64,000 nt of DNA from JBALVT01 sp047612385 (GTDB lineage: Bacteria > Pseudomonadota > Gammaproteobacteria > Pseudomonadales > Halieaceae): assembly GCA_047612385.1 (NCBI GenBank), contig JBLGAR010000001.1, positions 62,001 through 126,000 on the forward strand, in the 5' to 3' direction. Within the stretch, counting starts at the first letter, position 1, and each line of letters begins with the position of its first letter. The position numbers were made by a program, and so were the translations under genes. The notes below the pieces were generated by a model, which worked only from the letters and a program-made list of their open reading frames with translations, was not told the origin of the DNA and did not search any database. Below are positions 17,787-26,717 of this stretch, piece after piece.

Positions 17787-18359
17787 CTAACTGGCCGACC
17801 CAGGCCCCTGCCATCGCGTAACTGTCCCAGAATCCAGGCCAAACAAATCCAAGACTCTGCCGACGCTGTGGTTAACAATGTCATCGATTGAATTGGGCTT
17901 GCTGTAAAAAGCCGGCATGGGCGGTGCGATGATGGCACCTAGTAGCGACGCTTCATACATGAGTTTGCAGTGTCCAGTGTGAAGCGGCGTTTCCCGGGGC
18001 ATCAACACCAACTTCTTGCGCTCTTTCAGGCAGACATCTGCGGCGCGAACCACCAGGCTGTCCGAATAGGAATGCACGATGCCAGAGAGCGTTTTCATTG
18101 AGCACGGTGCCACGATCATTCCATCGACTCCAAAAGAGCCACTGGCGATACTCGCTGCTTGATTCTTTTCTCCATGTACAACGTCCGCCAGGGCTTCTAC
18201 ATCCCCAACCTTGTAGTCGGTTTCTAATTCGATGTTGAGGCGCCCATATTTGCTGATCACAAGATGAGTTTCAACTTCATCGAAATCTCGCAACATCTGT
18301 AGTAAACGGATGCCATAAATTACTCCGCTAGAACCGCTGATGCCAATAATCAATCGCAT
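17787..18359 (-). CDS. ubiX: Flavin prenyltransferase UbiX
   Basis: The start at 18359 (ATG with GGAG six bases upstream) gives 190 residues, the usual size; a start four codons earlier has no ribosome site. The N-terminal GISGSSGVIYGIRLL is the FMN-binding signature, and VAPCSMKTLSGI with LVLMPRETPLHTGH match UbiX. The enzyme joins dimethylallyl phosphate to FMN to make prenyl-FMN, the cofactor of UbiD-type decarboxylases. No ubiD is present in this window. It is the last gene of a minus-strand group with fdhD, 41 bases downstream of it. Confidence 0.91.
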   Translation of the reverse strand: MRLIIGISGSSGVIYGIRLLQMLRDFDEVETHLVISKYGRLNIELETDYKVGDVEALADVVHGEKNQAASIASGSFGVDGMIVAPCSMKTLSGIVHSYSDSLVVRAADVCLKERKKLVLMPRETPLHTGHCKLMYEASLLGAIIAPPMPAFYSKPNSIDDIVNHSVGRVLDLFGLDSGTVTRWQGPGSAS

Positions 18360-18400
18360 CTTTTTCTCCATTTTGTTAGCACGCGCAACTAGTGAGTTTA

Positions 18401-19285
18401 TCAGATAGTGTCGGTGACTCTGTTCGGGTGTGTGTAGATGGTGGCACGCTGCTCGCGAACAAAGCCGCAGAGCGTCACTCCAAATTTTTCGGCGACTTCG
18501 ATGGCAAGTGAGGTTGGAGCGCTTACAGCCAGCATCATTTGTAGATTTGCTCGCACTGCCTTAATGACCATTTCTACGCTCAGACGGCTGGACAAAACTG
18601 CGCCGCAGCTCTCCACAGTGCCTCGCTCTAGTAACACCATGCCGATAACCTTGTCCAATGCATTGTGCCGGCCCAGATCTTCAGCAACTGCCAATACTGT
18701 TCCGTCACAGTCAAAAATTGCCGCGGCGTGTGAGCCGCCCGTGCGGCGAAAGATTCGCTGCTGTTTGTTCATTCGCTGCATAACTGCGCTGAACTCGCTG
18801 TGCGGCAGCTTTAGTCCCGTGCCGACCTTTGAAAGTCCCAGTGCGTTGTCGCGCAGTATTTCAGTGGGCCCGCAGATGCTACAGGAGCTGTTTATAACTA
18901 CATTGCGGCGCGAGGCTTTTACTTTTTCTGGATTGTGCAATTGCAACTGCACAACCTTGGTGTCTTCCGCACAAATGGAAACACTTTTGATATCTTCCCG
19001 GCAGGCGATCAAACCTTCTGTCAATGCAAACCCGATCGCCAGCGCCAAACCTTCCGGCTCTTCGCCTTCACCGAGCAATCCGTCCTCGATAGTGAAACCT
19101 TGGGCTGTAGTTCCGGTTTCGCTAGGGGTCCACATTAAGGTGTAGTGTCCAATGCCCTCTACATCCAGGGTTAGAGCATCTTCTTCAACCACTTCGCATT
19201 GTAGTCTATGGGGTGCGTCACCGTTGTCGGGCAGATGAATAGCCTGGACAGCAATGACGCCGCGATTGGCTTTTTTATCGGGCAT
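18401..19285 (-). CDS. fdhD: Formate dehydrogenase accessory sulfurtransferase FdhD
   Basis: The 294-residue protein has the FdhD cysteine motif SSCSICGP, whose two cysteines carry sulfur from IscS to the molybdenum cofactor of formate dehydrogenase. Other family landmarks are present: TGGSHAAAIFD, EDLGRHNALDKVIG and SSRLSVEMV. GGAG lies five bases before the ATG. No formate dehydrogenase gene occurs in the window, so the target enzyme must be encoded elsewhere. It lies between the SDR gene (gap 29 bases) and ubiX in one probable operon. Confidence 0.94.
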   Translation of the reverse strand: MPDKKANRGVIAVQAIHLPDNGDAPHRLQCEVVEEDALTLDVEGIGHYTLMWTPSETGTTAQGFTIEDGLLGEGEEPEGLALAIGFALTEGLIACREDIKSVSICAEDTKVVQLQLHNPEKVKASRRNVVINSSCSICGPTEILRDNALGLSKVGTGLKLPHSEFSAVMQRMNKQQRIFRRTGGSHAAAIFDCDGTVLAVAEDLGRHNALDKVIGMVLLERGTVESCGAVLSSRLSVEMVIKAVRANLQMMLAVSAPTSLAIEVAEKFGVTLCGFVREQRATIYTHPNRVTDTI

Positions 19286-19314
19286 TTAGACTCCGTGCTT
19301 GCTCTGAGTGAACA

Positions 19315-20085
19315 CTATCCAGCGGTCTGTGCTCCGTCTATGGGAAAAGCGATTCCAGTCACGAAGCGCGCCTCATCTGAAGCCAAATAGGCGATGGATG
19401 CGGCGATTTCCTCGGGCTCGGCCCCGTCTAACAGGGGGAACATTTTCATAAGGAGTTGTTCGTCGACGTCTTCCGGAATAGAAAACTGACTTGTCAGAGG
19501 TGTCTTGACCATGCCTGGGCAAATCGCGTTGATCCGAACGCCTTTCTTGGAGTATTCGATTGCGAGAGATTTGCTAAACATAACCACGGCGGCCTTGGTA
19601 GCGCAGTAAGCCGAATTGTAAGCCTGCCCCTCCAGCCCTGCTGAGGAGGCCATATTGATGATATTGCCCTTGCTTTCCATTAAGTGCGGCATTGCTGCGC
19701 GGCAAAGAAAAAACACGCTATTGATATTGATGCTCATCATGCGCTGCCACTCCTCATCACTGATATCGGTGAGGTGCTTGCACATTGCGATACCAGCGAT
19801 GTTGCATAAAACATCCAGGCGGCCCAGCTTCGAAACACAAGATTCAACGGCTTCGGCACACCTGTGGGAGTCCGTCACGTCTAGGTGCACCGTGTGCACG
19901 ACGGCATTTTCGGGTAGTTCCCGGGCGGTCTGCGCCAGACCTGAGCTGTCTATATCAGCCAGAAAAAGCTGTGCACCCTCGCAACCCAGTCGCAGTGCAG
20001 TGGCTTTGCCTATGCCGGATGCTGCTCCAGTGATGAAGGCTACCTTGCCGGTAAATCGCGTCATGCCGGTGTCTTCGTCCTGCAT
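19315..20085 (-). CDS. SDR family NAD(P)-dependent oxidoreductase
   Basis: A classical 256-residue short-chain dehydrogenase. The Rossmann motif is FITGAASGIGKA near the N terminus, the NAG-type motif is CNIAGIA, the catalytic Ser sits in MASSAGLEG, and the Tyr-Lys pair is in YNSAYCATKAA. It oxidises or reduces an alcohol/ketone with NAD(P). The start at 20085 lies five bases after the quinone reductase stop, which suggests coupling; a start seven codons later is equally compatible with the fold, and a longer one at 20160 would overlap the upstream gene. The substrate is unknown. Confidence 0.86.
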   Translation of the reverse strand: MQDEDTGMTRFTGKVAFITGAASGIGKATALRLGCEGAQLFLADIDSSGLAQTARELPENAVVHTVHLDVTDSHRCAEAVESCVSKLGRLDVLCNIAGIAMCKHLTDISDEEWQRMMSININSVFFLCRAAMPHLMESKGNIINMASSAGLEGQAYNSAYCATKAAVVMFSKSLAIEYSKKGVRINAICPGMVKTPLTSQFSIPEDVDEQLLMKMFPLLDGAEPEEIAASIAYLASDEARFVTGIAFPIDGAQTAG

Positions 20086-20089
20086 GTTT

Positions 20090-21097
20090 TTAGTCGCTGC
20101 ATCTGAGAACGATCTTGCCCATATGGTCGCCGCTCTCCATATGTTGGTGGGCCTGCTCAACTTCTGCCAGTGGATAAATACTGTCGACTAGCGGCTTTAT
20201 TGTGCCGGCTTCCAGATGCGGATAAATGTGTTCCAGTATCTCCTTTACCATAACCGCTTTTTGTTCAAAGCTCTGTGCTCGCAAGGTTGATCCAGACAGG
20301 GTGATGCGTTTCATCAACAGGGGGGCAAAATTAACCTCAGCGCTAAATCCGCGCAGGTAGGCTATGTTGACAATGCGTCCTTCAGGTGCCGCCACATTGA
20401 TATTTTTTTGGATAAAGTCGCCGCCCGCAAGATCGAGAATGACATTTATTGTGTCTTTTAGTCCAAGTTCCGTGAGCACTTCCTCAAAATTTTCAGTCTT
20501 GTAGTTAATGGCCCGTGTAACGCCTCGGGCCTCCAATGCCTGACATTTTAGGTCAGTTCCAGCGGTGCTGTATACCTCTGCGCCCATGGCCTTGCACATC
20601 ATGATCCCGAGTGTGCCTATGCCGCTTGCACCGCCATGAATAAGTACTCTCTCGCCTTTTTTGAGCCCGGCGCGTTGAAAAATATTGTGCCAAACGGTCA
20701 GTAACGCTTCTGGCAGCGCGGCGGCCTCGGCCTTGCTGAAGCCTTTGGGAATGGGCAGGCATTGGCTAGCGGGTGCAAGACTGTAATTTGCGTAGCCGCC
20801 TCCGTGGGTGAGGGCGCAGGTGTTATCCCCGACGCTCCAGCCCTCCACGCCGTCGCCTACTGCTACGATCTGCCCGGCAACCTCAAGCCCCATGATGGGC
20901 GATGCATCCGCTGGGGGTGGGTACAGTCCTTTGCGTTGCAGCAGGTCCGCCCGATTGATTCCCGCAGCACGGACTTTGATTAGAACCTCACCCGGACCCG
21001 GTGCGGGCATGGGGCCGAATTCCAGGCTAAGGTCTTTGTTGATTTCGTTTATCGCAATGAATTCGCGTTCTCGGGGAATTGTGTTGTCCGCACCCAT
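20090..21097 (-). CDS. Quinone oxidoreductase, PIG3 type (MDR superfamily)
   Basis: A 335-residue medium-chain dehydrogenase/reductase without zinc. The N-terminal region has AAGINRADLLQRKGLYPPP and the Rossmann part has VLIHGGASGIGTLGIMM, both diagnostic of the TP53I3/PIG3-like quinone reductases. They reduce quinones or enones with NADPH. The chosen ATG (21097) has GGACGG upstream. A GTG start at 21136 would add 13 residues containing MGANNT, a near copy of the MGADNT that follows. It heads the minus-strand group with the SDR, fdhD and ubiX genes. Confidence 0.86.
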   Translation of the reverse strand: MGADNTIPREREFIAINEINKDLSLEFGPMPAPGPGEVLIKVRAAGINRADLLQRKGLYPPPADASPIMGLEVAGQIVAVGDGVEGWSVGDNTCALTHGGGYANYSLAPASQCLPIPKGFSKAEAAALPEALLTVWHNIFQRAGLKKGERVLIHGGASGIGTLGIMMCKAMGAEVYSTAGTDLKCQALEARGVTRAINYKTENFEEVLTELGLKDTINVILDLAGGDFIQKNINVAAPEGRIVNIAYLRGFSAEVNFAPLLMKRITLSGSTLRAQSFEQKAVMVKEILEHIYPHLEAGTIKPLVDSIYPLAEVEQAHQHMESGDHMGKIVLRCSD

Positions 21098-21236
21098 CAA
21101 ATTACCGTCCATATCATGTGTATTATTGGCTCCCACTGGCTGCAGTTGATCTTAGTTGCGACCCGGAAGGGCCACGTAGTTTAGCCTACTAGGGGGCCGA
21201 TGGTTAGCAGGGCTTTCGTGATCCGTTAACATTTAA

Positions 21237-21259
21237 TACACTGATATTAAAATAGTGTA
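21237..21259. promoter_or_regulatory. Inverted repeat, probable operator
   Basis: The six-base arms tacact (21237-21242) and agtgta (21254-21259) are perfect inverted repeats spaced by 11 bases. They lie 30 bases upstream of the sulfotransferase GTG, in an AT-rich promoter-like segment. The shape fits a dimeric regulator such as the TetR protein of this cluster, but that link is untested. Confidence 0.38.
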
Positions 21260-21289
21260 GGTAATCGGCCTATGAGCCGAGGAGTTTGA

Positions 21290-22543
21290 GTGAGCGACAT
21301 ACGTATTTCAGATCTGGCCGACCCGATTTTGAGCAGGGAGCAACTCGCGGCCAGAGCCTATGGCGATACGCTTGATATCGAATTAAGCCGCGATAGCATT
21401 CTCCGCGAGGCGCAGCACAAGACTGGATTAAGCGATTGGGGCCCATCGGATTTTCTCGAGCGCCTGGATCTGTTAGTGGATGAGTGGAATGCCGACAGCG
21501 GGCTCAACGGTATTGGTCGGCTGAGTCTACGCAGTAAACTGCTGCAGCACGCGACCAGTCGCTTGCTGATTCAGGATCAGTGGACGAAGCACCCAGAGAT
21601 TTTCGACATAGAGATTAAGAGCCCGATCATTGTCGCGGGGCTGCCGCGCTCTGGCACGACTCATCTGCTGAACTTGATGGCTGCGGATTCACGGCTGAGA
21701 GCTCTGCCACTGTGGGAGTCTTATGAGCCTGTGCCAATGCCGGGAGAGGGTTTACTGGAAGACGGTAGCGACCCGCGTTACCAGCGCTGTGCGCAGAGCT
21801 GGGAAATGATGAAAATCATGACGCCTCATATTGCCGCAATGCATCCGATGAACCCGGATCATATTCACGAAGAACTGGAACTGATGGGCCCCAATTTTGG
21901 CTCGTATAATTATGAGTGGCTATCCCATTCCCCGCGCTGGCGGGATCACTATCTGGGCGAAGACCAAGGCTATCAGTATGAGTACATGCGCGATGTGCTC
22001 AAGTTATTGCAGTGGCAGCGCCGTGATACCGGCATGCCCACGCGCTGGGTGTTGAAGTGTCCCCAGCATTTGGAACAGTTGCGGGTTTTGCATAAGGTTT
22101 TTCCCGATGCCACGGTGGCGATTACACACCGAGATCCGGTGTCAGTGATTCAGTCCTCGGTGACGATGCTCGCCTACGGCCAGCGGATGAGTCGGAACAA
22201 GGTGATGATTGATGGTTTGGTGGACTACTGGTCAGATCGAATTGAACATTTATTGAGGGCCTGTGTGGCAGATCGCGATTGCCTTCGAGAAACCCAGAGC
22301 ATTGATATTCCTTTTCACGAACTAATAGTCGACAATGTGAATATGGTCGAGAAAATCTACGACAAAGCTGGCTTGCCTATGACTGAACAAGCCAGAGGTC
22401 AGTTGAGTTCCTTTGTGGATACCCATAAAGATGAGTACGGCCGAGTGGTCTACGATCTCAAGGGCCAATTCGGGGTTGACCCCGATGAATTAAGAGAGCG
22501 TTTCGGCTTCTATTTCGATTCGTTTCCTGCAAGGCGCGGGTAG
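21290..22543 (+). CDS. PAPS-dependent sulfotransferase family protein
   Basis: A 417-residue cytoplasmic sulfotransferase. The PAPS 5'-phosphosulfate loop is VAGLPRSGTTHLLNLM at about residue 115, and the 3'-phosphate region is probably VAITHRDPVSVIQSS. Members of this large bacterial group transfer sulfate to hydroxyl groups of lipids, sterols or polyketides. GAGGAG lies five bases before the GTG start. Its last 34 bases overlap the end of the convergent P450 gene. It may sulfate a product of the surrounding oxidative cluster, which is inference. Confidence 0.87.
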   Translation: MSDIRISDLADPILSREQLAARAYGDTLDIELSRDSILREAQHKTGLSDWGPSDFLERLDLLVDEWNADSGLNGIGRLSLRSKLLQHATSRLLIQDQWTKHPEIFDIEIKSPIIVAGLPRSGTTHLLNLMAADSRLRALPLWESYEPVPMPGEGLLEDGSDPRYQRCAQSWEMMKIMTPHIAAMHPMNPDHIHEELELMGPNFGSYNYEWLSHSPRWRDHYLGEDQGYQYEYMRDVLKLLQWQRRDTGMPTRWVLKCPQHLEQLRVLHKVFPDATVAITHRDPVSVIQSSVTMLAYGQRMSRNKVMIDGLVDYWSDRIEHLLRACVADRDCLRETQSIDIPFHELIVDNVNMVEKIYDKAGLPMTEQARGQLSSFVDTHKDEYGRVVYDLKGQFGVDPDELRERFGFYFDSFPARRG

Positions 22544-23742
22544 AGCCGGACCGGCATATCTTTAAACGCATGAATACTGTTCGAGCGAATAAATGTGGGC
22601 TCCGCTGTCATTTCGATTTTCGAAAAATGGCTGAAGAACTCCTCAAAAAATAAGCGTGTTTCCAAGCGTGCCAGATTGGCGCCCAGGCACAGGTGAATGC
22701 CGTGACCGAAAGCCATGTGCGGGTTTGTAGCTCTTGCTATGTCGAATGTCAGGGGCTGTTCAAAAACGTCCTCGTCGAAGTTGGCCGAGCTGTACAGCAT
22801 GACGACTCGATCTCCCGCCGCGATTTTTTGTCCGCGGATCTGCGTTTCACAGGTCGCGGTTCTGCGGAAGTAGTGGAGTGGGCAAGTCCAACGCAACATC
22901 TCCTCAACGGCTGTTGGCAGCTTCTCCGGGTGCGCTTCGAGTTGTTCGTATAGCGCCGGGTCTTTTATGAGCTCATACATTCCGCTACTGATGAGTCCAC
23001 GTGTGGTCTCGTTTCCCGCCACGGCTATCTGAATAAACAAGGAGGCGAATTCCATTTCGGAGACCAAATGCCCATCCACTTCGGTATTGATTAATACAGA
23101 GATCAGATCGTCACCGCCACGGTCTTTTCGTTCTGCGGCTAGCTGATAGCCGTATGTCCCCATATCGATAGTCGCTTGCTGCAGCTCTTCGGGTGTACCG
23201 CCCAGATCCGGGTCACTTGCTGACGTTTGTAAGTCTGACCATTTGCGAATTTGAGGCCACATGTCAGATGGGATCTCCAGCAGTGTTCCGATCACAGCAG
23301 TGGGTAGATCTCCGGCCAAGCTTTCAACGAAATTGACCTCACCGATTTCCTCTGCAGTACTCATTATTTCGCGAGTGAGCTTGCGGATTTTTGGTTCCAA
23401 CTCAGCGAGCATTTTCTTTGTGAAGCGGGTGATAACCGCGCGGCGTATCGGGCCGTGATTTGGTGGATCCATGCCCAACAGCTGCCCCTGAGCCATTGTT
23501 AAAATGTCCTCTGGGAGATCGTCGACCATCACGAAACCTTTTTGAGCCGAGAAGGTTTTGTGATCGCGGGAAACCTGCATTACATCCTCGTGTTTGCTGA
23601 TCACCCAGTAGCCATGACCCTCGGGGTGTGGGTGCCAGTGCACGGGAGAGTTTTCCCTCAACCATGCGAACTGCGCATGTGGGATTCCCTGGGTGTAGTT
23701 ATCGGGGTCGTAGACGTCTATCTGCATGGTTTCTTTACTCAT
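22510..23742 (-). CDS. Cytochrome P450
   Basis: A 410-residue soluble bacterial P450. The I-helix oxygen motif is AGNETT (242-247), the ExxR pair is Glu281/Arg284, and the heme-thiolate loop is FGHGIHLCLG with Cys352. The N-terminal MDPPNHGPIRR is typical of class I bacterial enzymes, which need a ferredoxin and reductase; none is visible nearby. It overlaps the TetR gene upstream by eight bases, so the two are co-transcribed. A terpenoid or sterol hydroxylase is plausible from the company it keeps, but the substrate cannot be read. Confidence 0.94.
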   Translation of the reverse strand: MSKETMQIDVYDPDNYTQGIPHAQFAWLRENSPVHWHPHPEGHGYWVISKHEDVMQVSRDHKTFSAQKGFVMVDDLPEDILTMAQGQLLGMDPPNHGPIRRAVITRFTKKMLAELEPKIRKLTREIMSTAEEIGEVNFVESLAGDLPTAVIGTLLEIPSDMWPQIRKWSDLQTSASDPDLGGTPEELQQATIDMGTYGYQLAAERKDRGGDDLISVLINTEVDGHLVSEMEFASLFIQIAVAGNETTRGLISSGMYELIKDPALYEQLEAHPEKLPTAVEEMLRWTCPLHYFRRTATCETQIRGQKIAAGDRVVMLYSSANFDEDVFEQPLTFDIARATNPHMAFGHGIHLCLGANLARLETRLFFEEFFSHFSKIEMTAEPTFIRSNSIHAFKDMPVRLYPRLAGNESK

Positions 23743-24370
23743 CCGTTTTTCTATTGTCTTTGCAGATCAAGTGCTCGAACAGCCCTCGTGCCTCTTCAAG
23801 CTTGTCAAAGATCGGGTAGTTGCTGTCGATCGCCCAGCTTGTGGTGAGGGTGTTGAGAGTTCCGACCACCATAGATGCCAGGATCTCGGGAGAAAAATCC
23901 CGGTGGGCGTCCCCCATTTCTTGACCTGCCACAAACAGCTGTTTGAAGCTTTCAATAGCGGAGTTGCCAATCTCTCGCTGTTTTTCCGTATCGTTAACGA
24001 AGGTAGACGGTGCCATTAATATCAGCTGGCGATCAATATCCGCATAGCCTGAATAGTTTGCCTCGATATAGTCGATCATCGCGGCCAGTCGTGCGCGGGT
24101 CGATTGATGATTGTCCATCAACAGTCGCAGCATGGGTTCGGACTGATTGTACAACCGGGAAATGCCCAATCCCCCCAAAAGAGCGTGCTTGTTGGGGTAA
24201 TGCCCGTAGAAGGTGCGACGCGCAACGTCTGCTTCTGCACAGATTTGTTCGATGTTGGTGTCTTCAATACCCTGGCGCTTGAACAGCTCATAGGCAGCAT
24301 CCTCAATGCGAGCGCGTATCTCCTGCTTACGCTTCTCGCGACGGCCAATGGGTGGCTCTACCACGTACAT
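23735..24370 (-). CDS. TetR/AcrR family transcriptional regulator
   Basis: The 211-residue protein has an N-terminal TetR helix-turn-helix (KQEIRARIEDAAYELFKRQG, then DTNIEQICAEADVARRTFYGHYPNK) and a helical ligand-binding C-terminal part. It probably represses the cluster until an aromatic, steroid-like or lipid inducer binds. It is divergent from the amidohydrolase operon and first in a transcript with the P450 gene. The start follows normal TetR spacing; a region near 24424 (attttgtatac) may hold its operator. Confidence 0.89.
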   Translation of the reverse strand: MYVVEPPIGRREKRKQEIRARIEDAAYELFKRQGIEDTNIEQICAEADVARRTFYGHYPNKHALLGGLGISRLYNQSEPMLRLLMDNHQSTRARLAAMIDYIEANYSGYADIDRQLILMAPSTFVNDTEKQREIGNSAIESFKQLFVAGQEMGDAHRDFSPEILASMVVGTLNTLTTSWAIDSNYPIFDKLEEARGLFEHLICKDNRKTDE

Positions 24371-24510
24371 GAATTGTCCTTGATTTGTTGCAGTGTGGGT
24401 TGCATTTTGAGGTCCATTAAACTATTTTGTATACATATGTGCAAGTTTGCTCGTTTGAGAAGCGGGTTTTCCTTTGCAGTGCCTTTTGTGAGATAGGGAG
24501 TTTAATTGAT

Positions 24511-25725
24511 ATGTCTGATCGTTTGATTGTGGTTTCTTCGGACTGCCACGCTGGCCTTCCCATTGCCGACTATAAGCCCTACCTCGATGAAAAGTATCAC
24601 GAAACTATGGATATAGCCGTGCCTATTACCGTCGACATGTTGCAGAAGGCGGAAGAGAGCTTTCTGATCAAAGAAATTAATGATGAGTGGCGCGCGCCGA
24701 TCAAGCAGCAGCTTACCGGCGCGTGGGATTACGATGAGCGTGTGAAAATGCTGGCGGGCGATGGCATTGCCGCCGAAGTTATATTCCCCGACGGAATCAC
24801 TGAAATGAACACGCCACCCTTTGGCGCGGGACTGGGTTTGTCGCCACGAGATCAGGTGCCCGAACTGCAGTGGGCGGGTGCAATGGCGCACAATCGATGG
24901 TTGGCTGAATTCTGCGCTAATAATCCAGCCAGGCATATTGGAGTCGCTTCCATTCCCCTACTTTGGGATGTGCAGCAGGCGGTAGAGGCGGTGCGCTGGT
25001 GTGTGGATAACGGTTTAACTTCGGTCATGATTCCAACACTGTGGGGCGAACACGACGCCTATCACCACACTAAATACGATCCGTTTTGGGAAGTGTGCGA
25101 ATCCCTTGGGGTTATTATCCACTTTCATTCAGGCCCTGCACCTCACCCGGAGTATTTTGGCAAAGAGTGGCCGGTGGTCGATAACAGTGAACAACTGCCC
25201 GGAGCCATGGGAATTTATGTGTCCGAAGTGATGTGGTGGTTGTATCGTCCACTGACCTACATGATCTGGGGCGGCGTGTTCGAACGCTACCCAACTTTGA
25301 AAGTGGTGATGACAGAAGGCGGCACTATTTTTATGCTGCCACCTTGGTTGCGCTTACTTGATCACAATTATACTGACGTTCAGTTCTCCGCCAAGTTGGG
25401 TGATTTCCGCAGTCATCTCTCGATGAAGCCCAGCGAGTATTTCAACCGCAATATTAATATTGGTGCGTCCTGTATTCCTCGTGCAGATGTGGATCTACGA
25501 GGTCTTATTGGTGTTGAAAATATGATGTGGGGCAGTGACTACCCGCACCCCGAAGGTACCTGGCCCAATACGGGTCGATACCTTACCGACGTGTTTAGCG
25601 GTATTCCCGAGACAGATGGGCGCAAAATTCTTGGAGAAAATGCGATCGATTGGTATGGATTAGATCGAGAGAAGCTGCAGAGTGTTGCCGATGAAATCGG
25701 TCCCAATGTTTCAATCTTTAACTGA
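24511..25725 (+). CDS. Amidohydrolase-family protein (ACMSD-like decarboxylase fold)
   Basis: The start at 24511 (AGGGAG ten bases upstream) gives 404 residues; an earlier in-frame start adds 28 residues not seen in the family. Metal ligands are expected in SSDCHAGL (near residue 12), IIHFHSGPAPH and GSDYPHPEG. This is the amidohydrolase-2/ACMSD group, whose members decarboxylate or hydrolyse carboxylated aromatic or cyclic compounds. It is the first gene of a plus-strand operon with the Rieske, SDR and ADC-like genes, which suggests a step in breaking down a ring compound. Exact reaction unknown. Confidence 0.86.
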   Translation: MSDRLIVVSSDCHAGLPIADYKPYLDEKYHETMDIAVPITVDMLQKAEESFLIKEINDEWRAPIKQQLTGAWDYDERVKMLAGDGIAAEVIFPDGITEMNTPPFGAGLGLSPRDQVPELQWAGAMAHNRWLAEFCANNPARHIGVASIPLLWDVQQAVEAVRWCVDNGLTSVMIPTLWGEHDAYHHTKYDPFWEVCESLGVIIHFHSGPAPHPEYFGKEWPVVDNSEQLPGAMGIYVSEVMWWLYRPLTYMIWGGVFERYPTLKVVMTEGGTIFMLPPWLRLLDHNYTDVQFSAKLGDFRSHLSMKPSEYFNRNINIGASCIPRADVDLRGLIGVENMMWGSDYPHPEGTWPNTGRYLTDVFSGIPETDGRKILGENAIDWYGLDREKLQSVADEIGPNVSIFN

Positions 25726-25752
25726 AAAAAAATACAGAACCGGAGATAAGAA

Positions 25753-26715
25753 ATGGCGATTGTTGAACCCTGCCAATCCAAAACAAATTCAACCCCCGAG
25801 TTCCCCATGGGTTGGTATTCTGTTGCTCGCAGCCAGGAGCTTCTCGTCGGCGAGGTTACATCCGTTCAGGCATTTGATCGTGAGTTGGCCTTGTATCGAA
25901 CTCGTTCGGGAGTGCCTGTTTTGCAAGATGCGTTTTGCCCGCATCTGGGTGCAAACCTTGGCGTAGAGGGGCGCGTTGTCGGTGAGTCGATTCGCTGCCC
26001 TTTTCACGGTTGGCGTTTTGGTACGGATGGGCAGTGTGAGGAAATCCCTTACTGCGAAGAGATCCCAGAGCGTGCTCGTATTCGAATTTGGCCTTGCGAG
26101 GAAAAGAACGGGGAGATTTATATCTGGTTTCACCCCGAGAACACCGACCCGCAGTGGTCGCTTCCGGAACTCCCGGAACTGGATGACCCCAATTGGACCA
26201 GTCCTCGTTACGCGGAATTTTTGGTACCTGCACATGTGCAAGACATAGCAGAGAACTCCTGTGACCCCGTGCATTTTCAGTACGTGCATGGCCAGGCGAA
26301 CGTACCTCCATCGGAGGTAACCATCGACGATGACGGGCGTACTCTTCATCTAAATACAGATGCGTCCAAGGCGGATATTCCCAGTCACTTACATGCCACG
26401 GTTTATAACCCTGGTTTTGCTATGGTGCGAAATACCTACGGACCCAATGCAGAAATGGTGATGTACAACAGCGCCCAACCCATTAGTAAACACGAAACTC
26501 GAATGCGTTGGACGCTCTGCGTACGCAAGGAAATTGAAGATCTTGCGGGAGACGATGTAATGAAGGGTATTATCGCCGGTATCTCCGATGACTATCCCAT
26601 CTGGGCGAATAAGGTTCACAAGCATCGACCCCTATTTTGTAAGGGCGACGATACACTCGTTTTGTTTCGCAAGTGGGTGAGACAGTTTTATGTTGAAGAT
26701 CGGGAAAGCGCTTAG
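25753..26715 (+). CDS. Rieske non-heme iron oxygenase, alpha subunit type
   Basis: A 320-residue protein with a Rieske [2Fe-2S] domain (CPHLGAN followed by CPFHGWRF; Cys-His and Cys-His ligands) and a C-terminal catalytic domain. The mononuclear iron motif NSCDPVHFQYVH fits the NxxDxxHx4H rule. The arrangement resembles 3-ketosteroid 9-alpha-hydroxylase (KshA) and sterol 7-desaturase relatives more than two-component ring-hydroxylating dioxygenases, which have longer alpha subunits. It should hydroxylate or desaturate a hydrophobic substrate using electrons from a reductase encoded elsewhere. GGAG precedes the ATG. Confidence 0.88.
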   Translation: MAIVEPCQSKTNSTPEFPMGWYSVARSQELLVGEVTSVQAFDRELALYRTRSGVPVLQDAFCPHLGANLGVEGRVVGESIRCPFHGWRFGTDGQCEEIPYCEEIPERARIRIWPCEEKNGEIYIWFHPENTDPQWSLPELPELDDPNWTSPRYAEFLVPAHVQDIAENSCDPVHFQYVHGQANVPPSEVTIDDDGRTLHLNTDASKADIPSHLHATVYNPGFAMVRNTYGPNAEMVMYNSAQPISKHETRMRWTLCVRKEIEDLAGDDVMKGIIAGISDDYPIWANKVHKHRPLFCKGDDTLVLFRKWVRQFYVEDRESA

Positions 26716-26717
26716 CC

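Noticed and set aside
18438..19145. A 235-codon plus-strand frame opposite fdhD
   Set aside because: Shadow of fdhD; no ribosome site and an arginine/serine-rich, low-quality composition.
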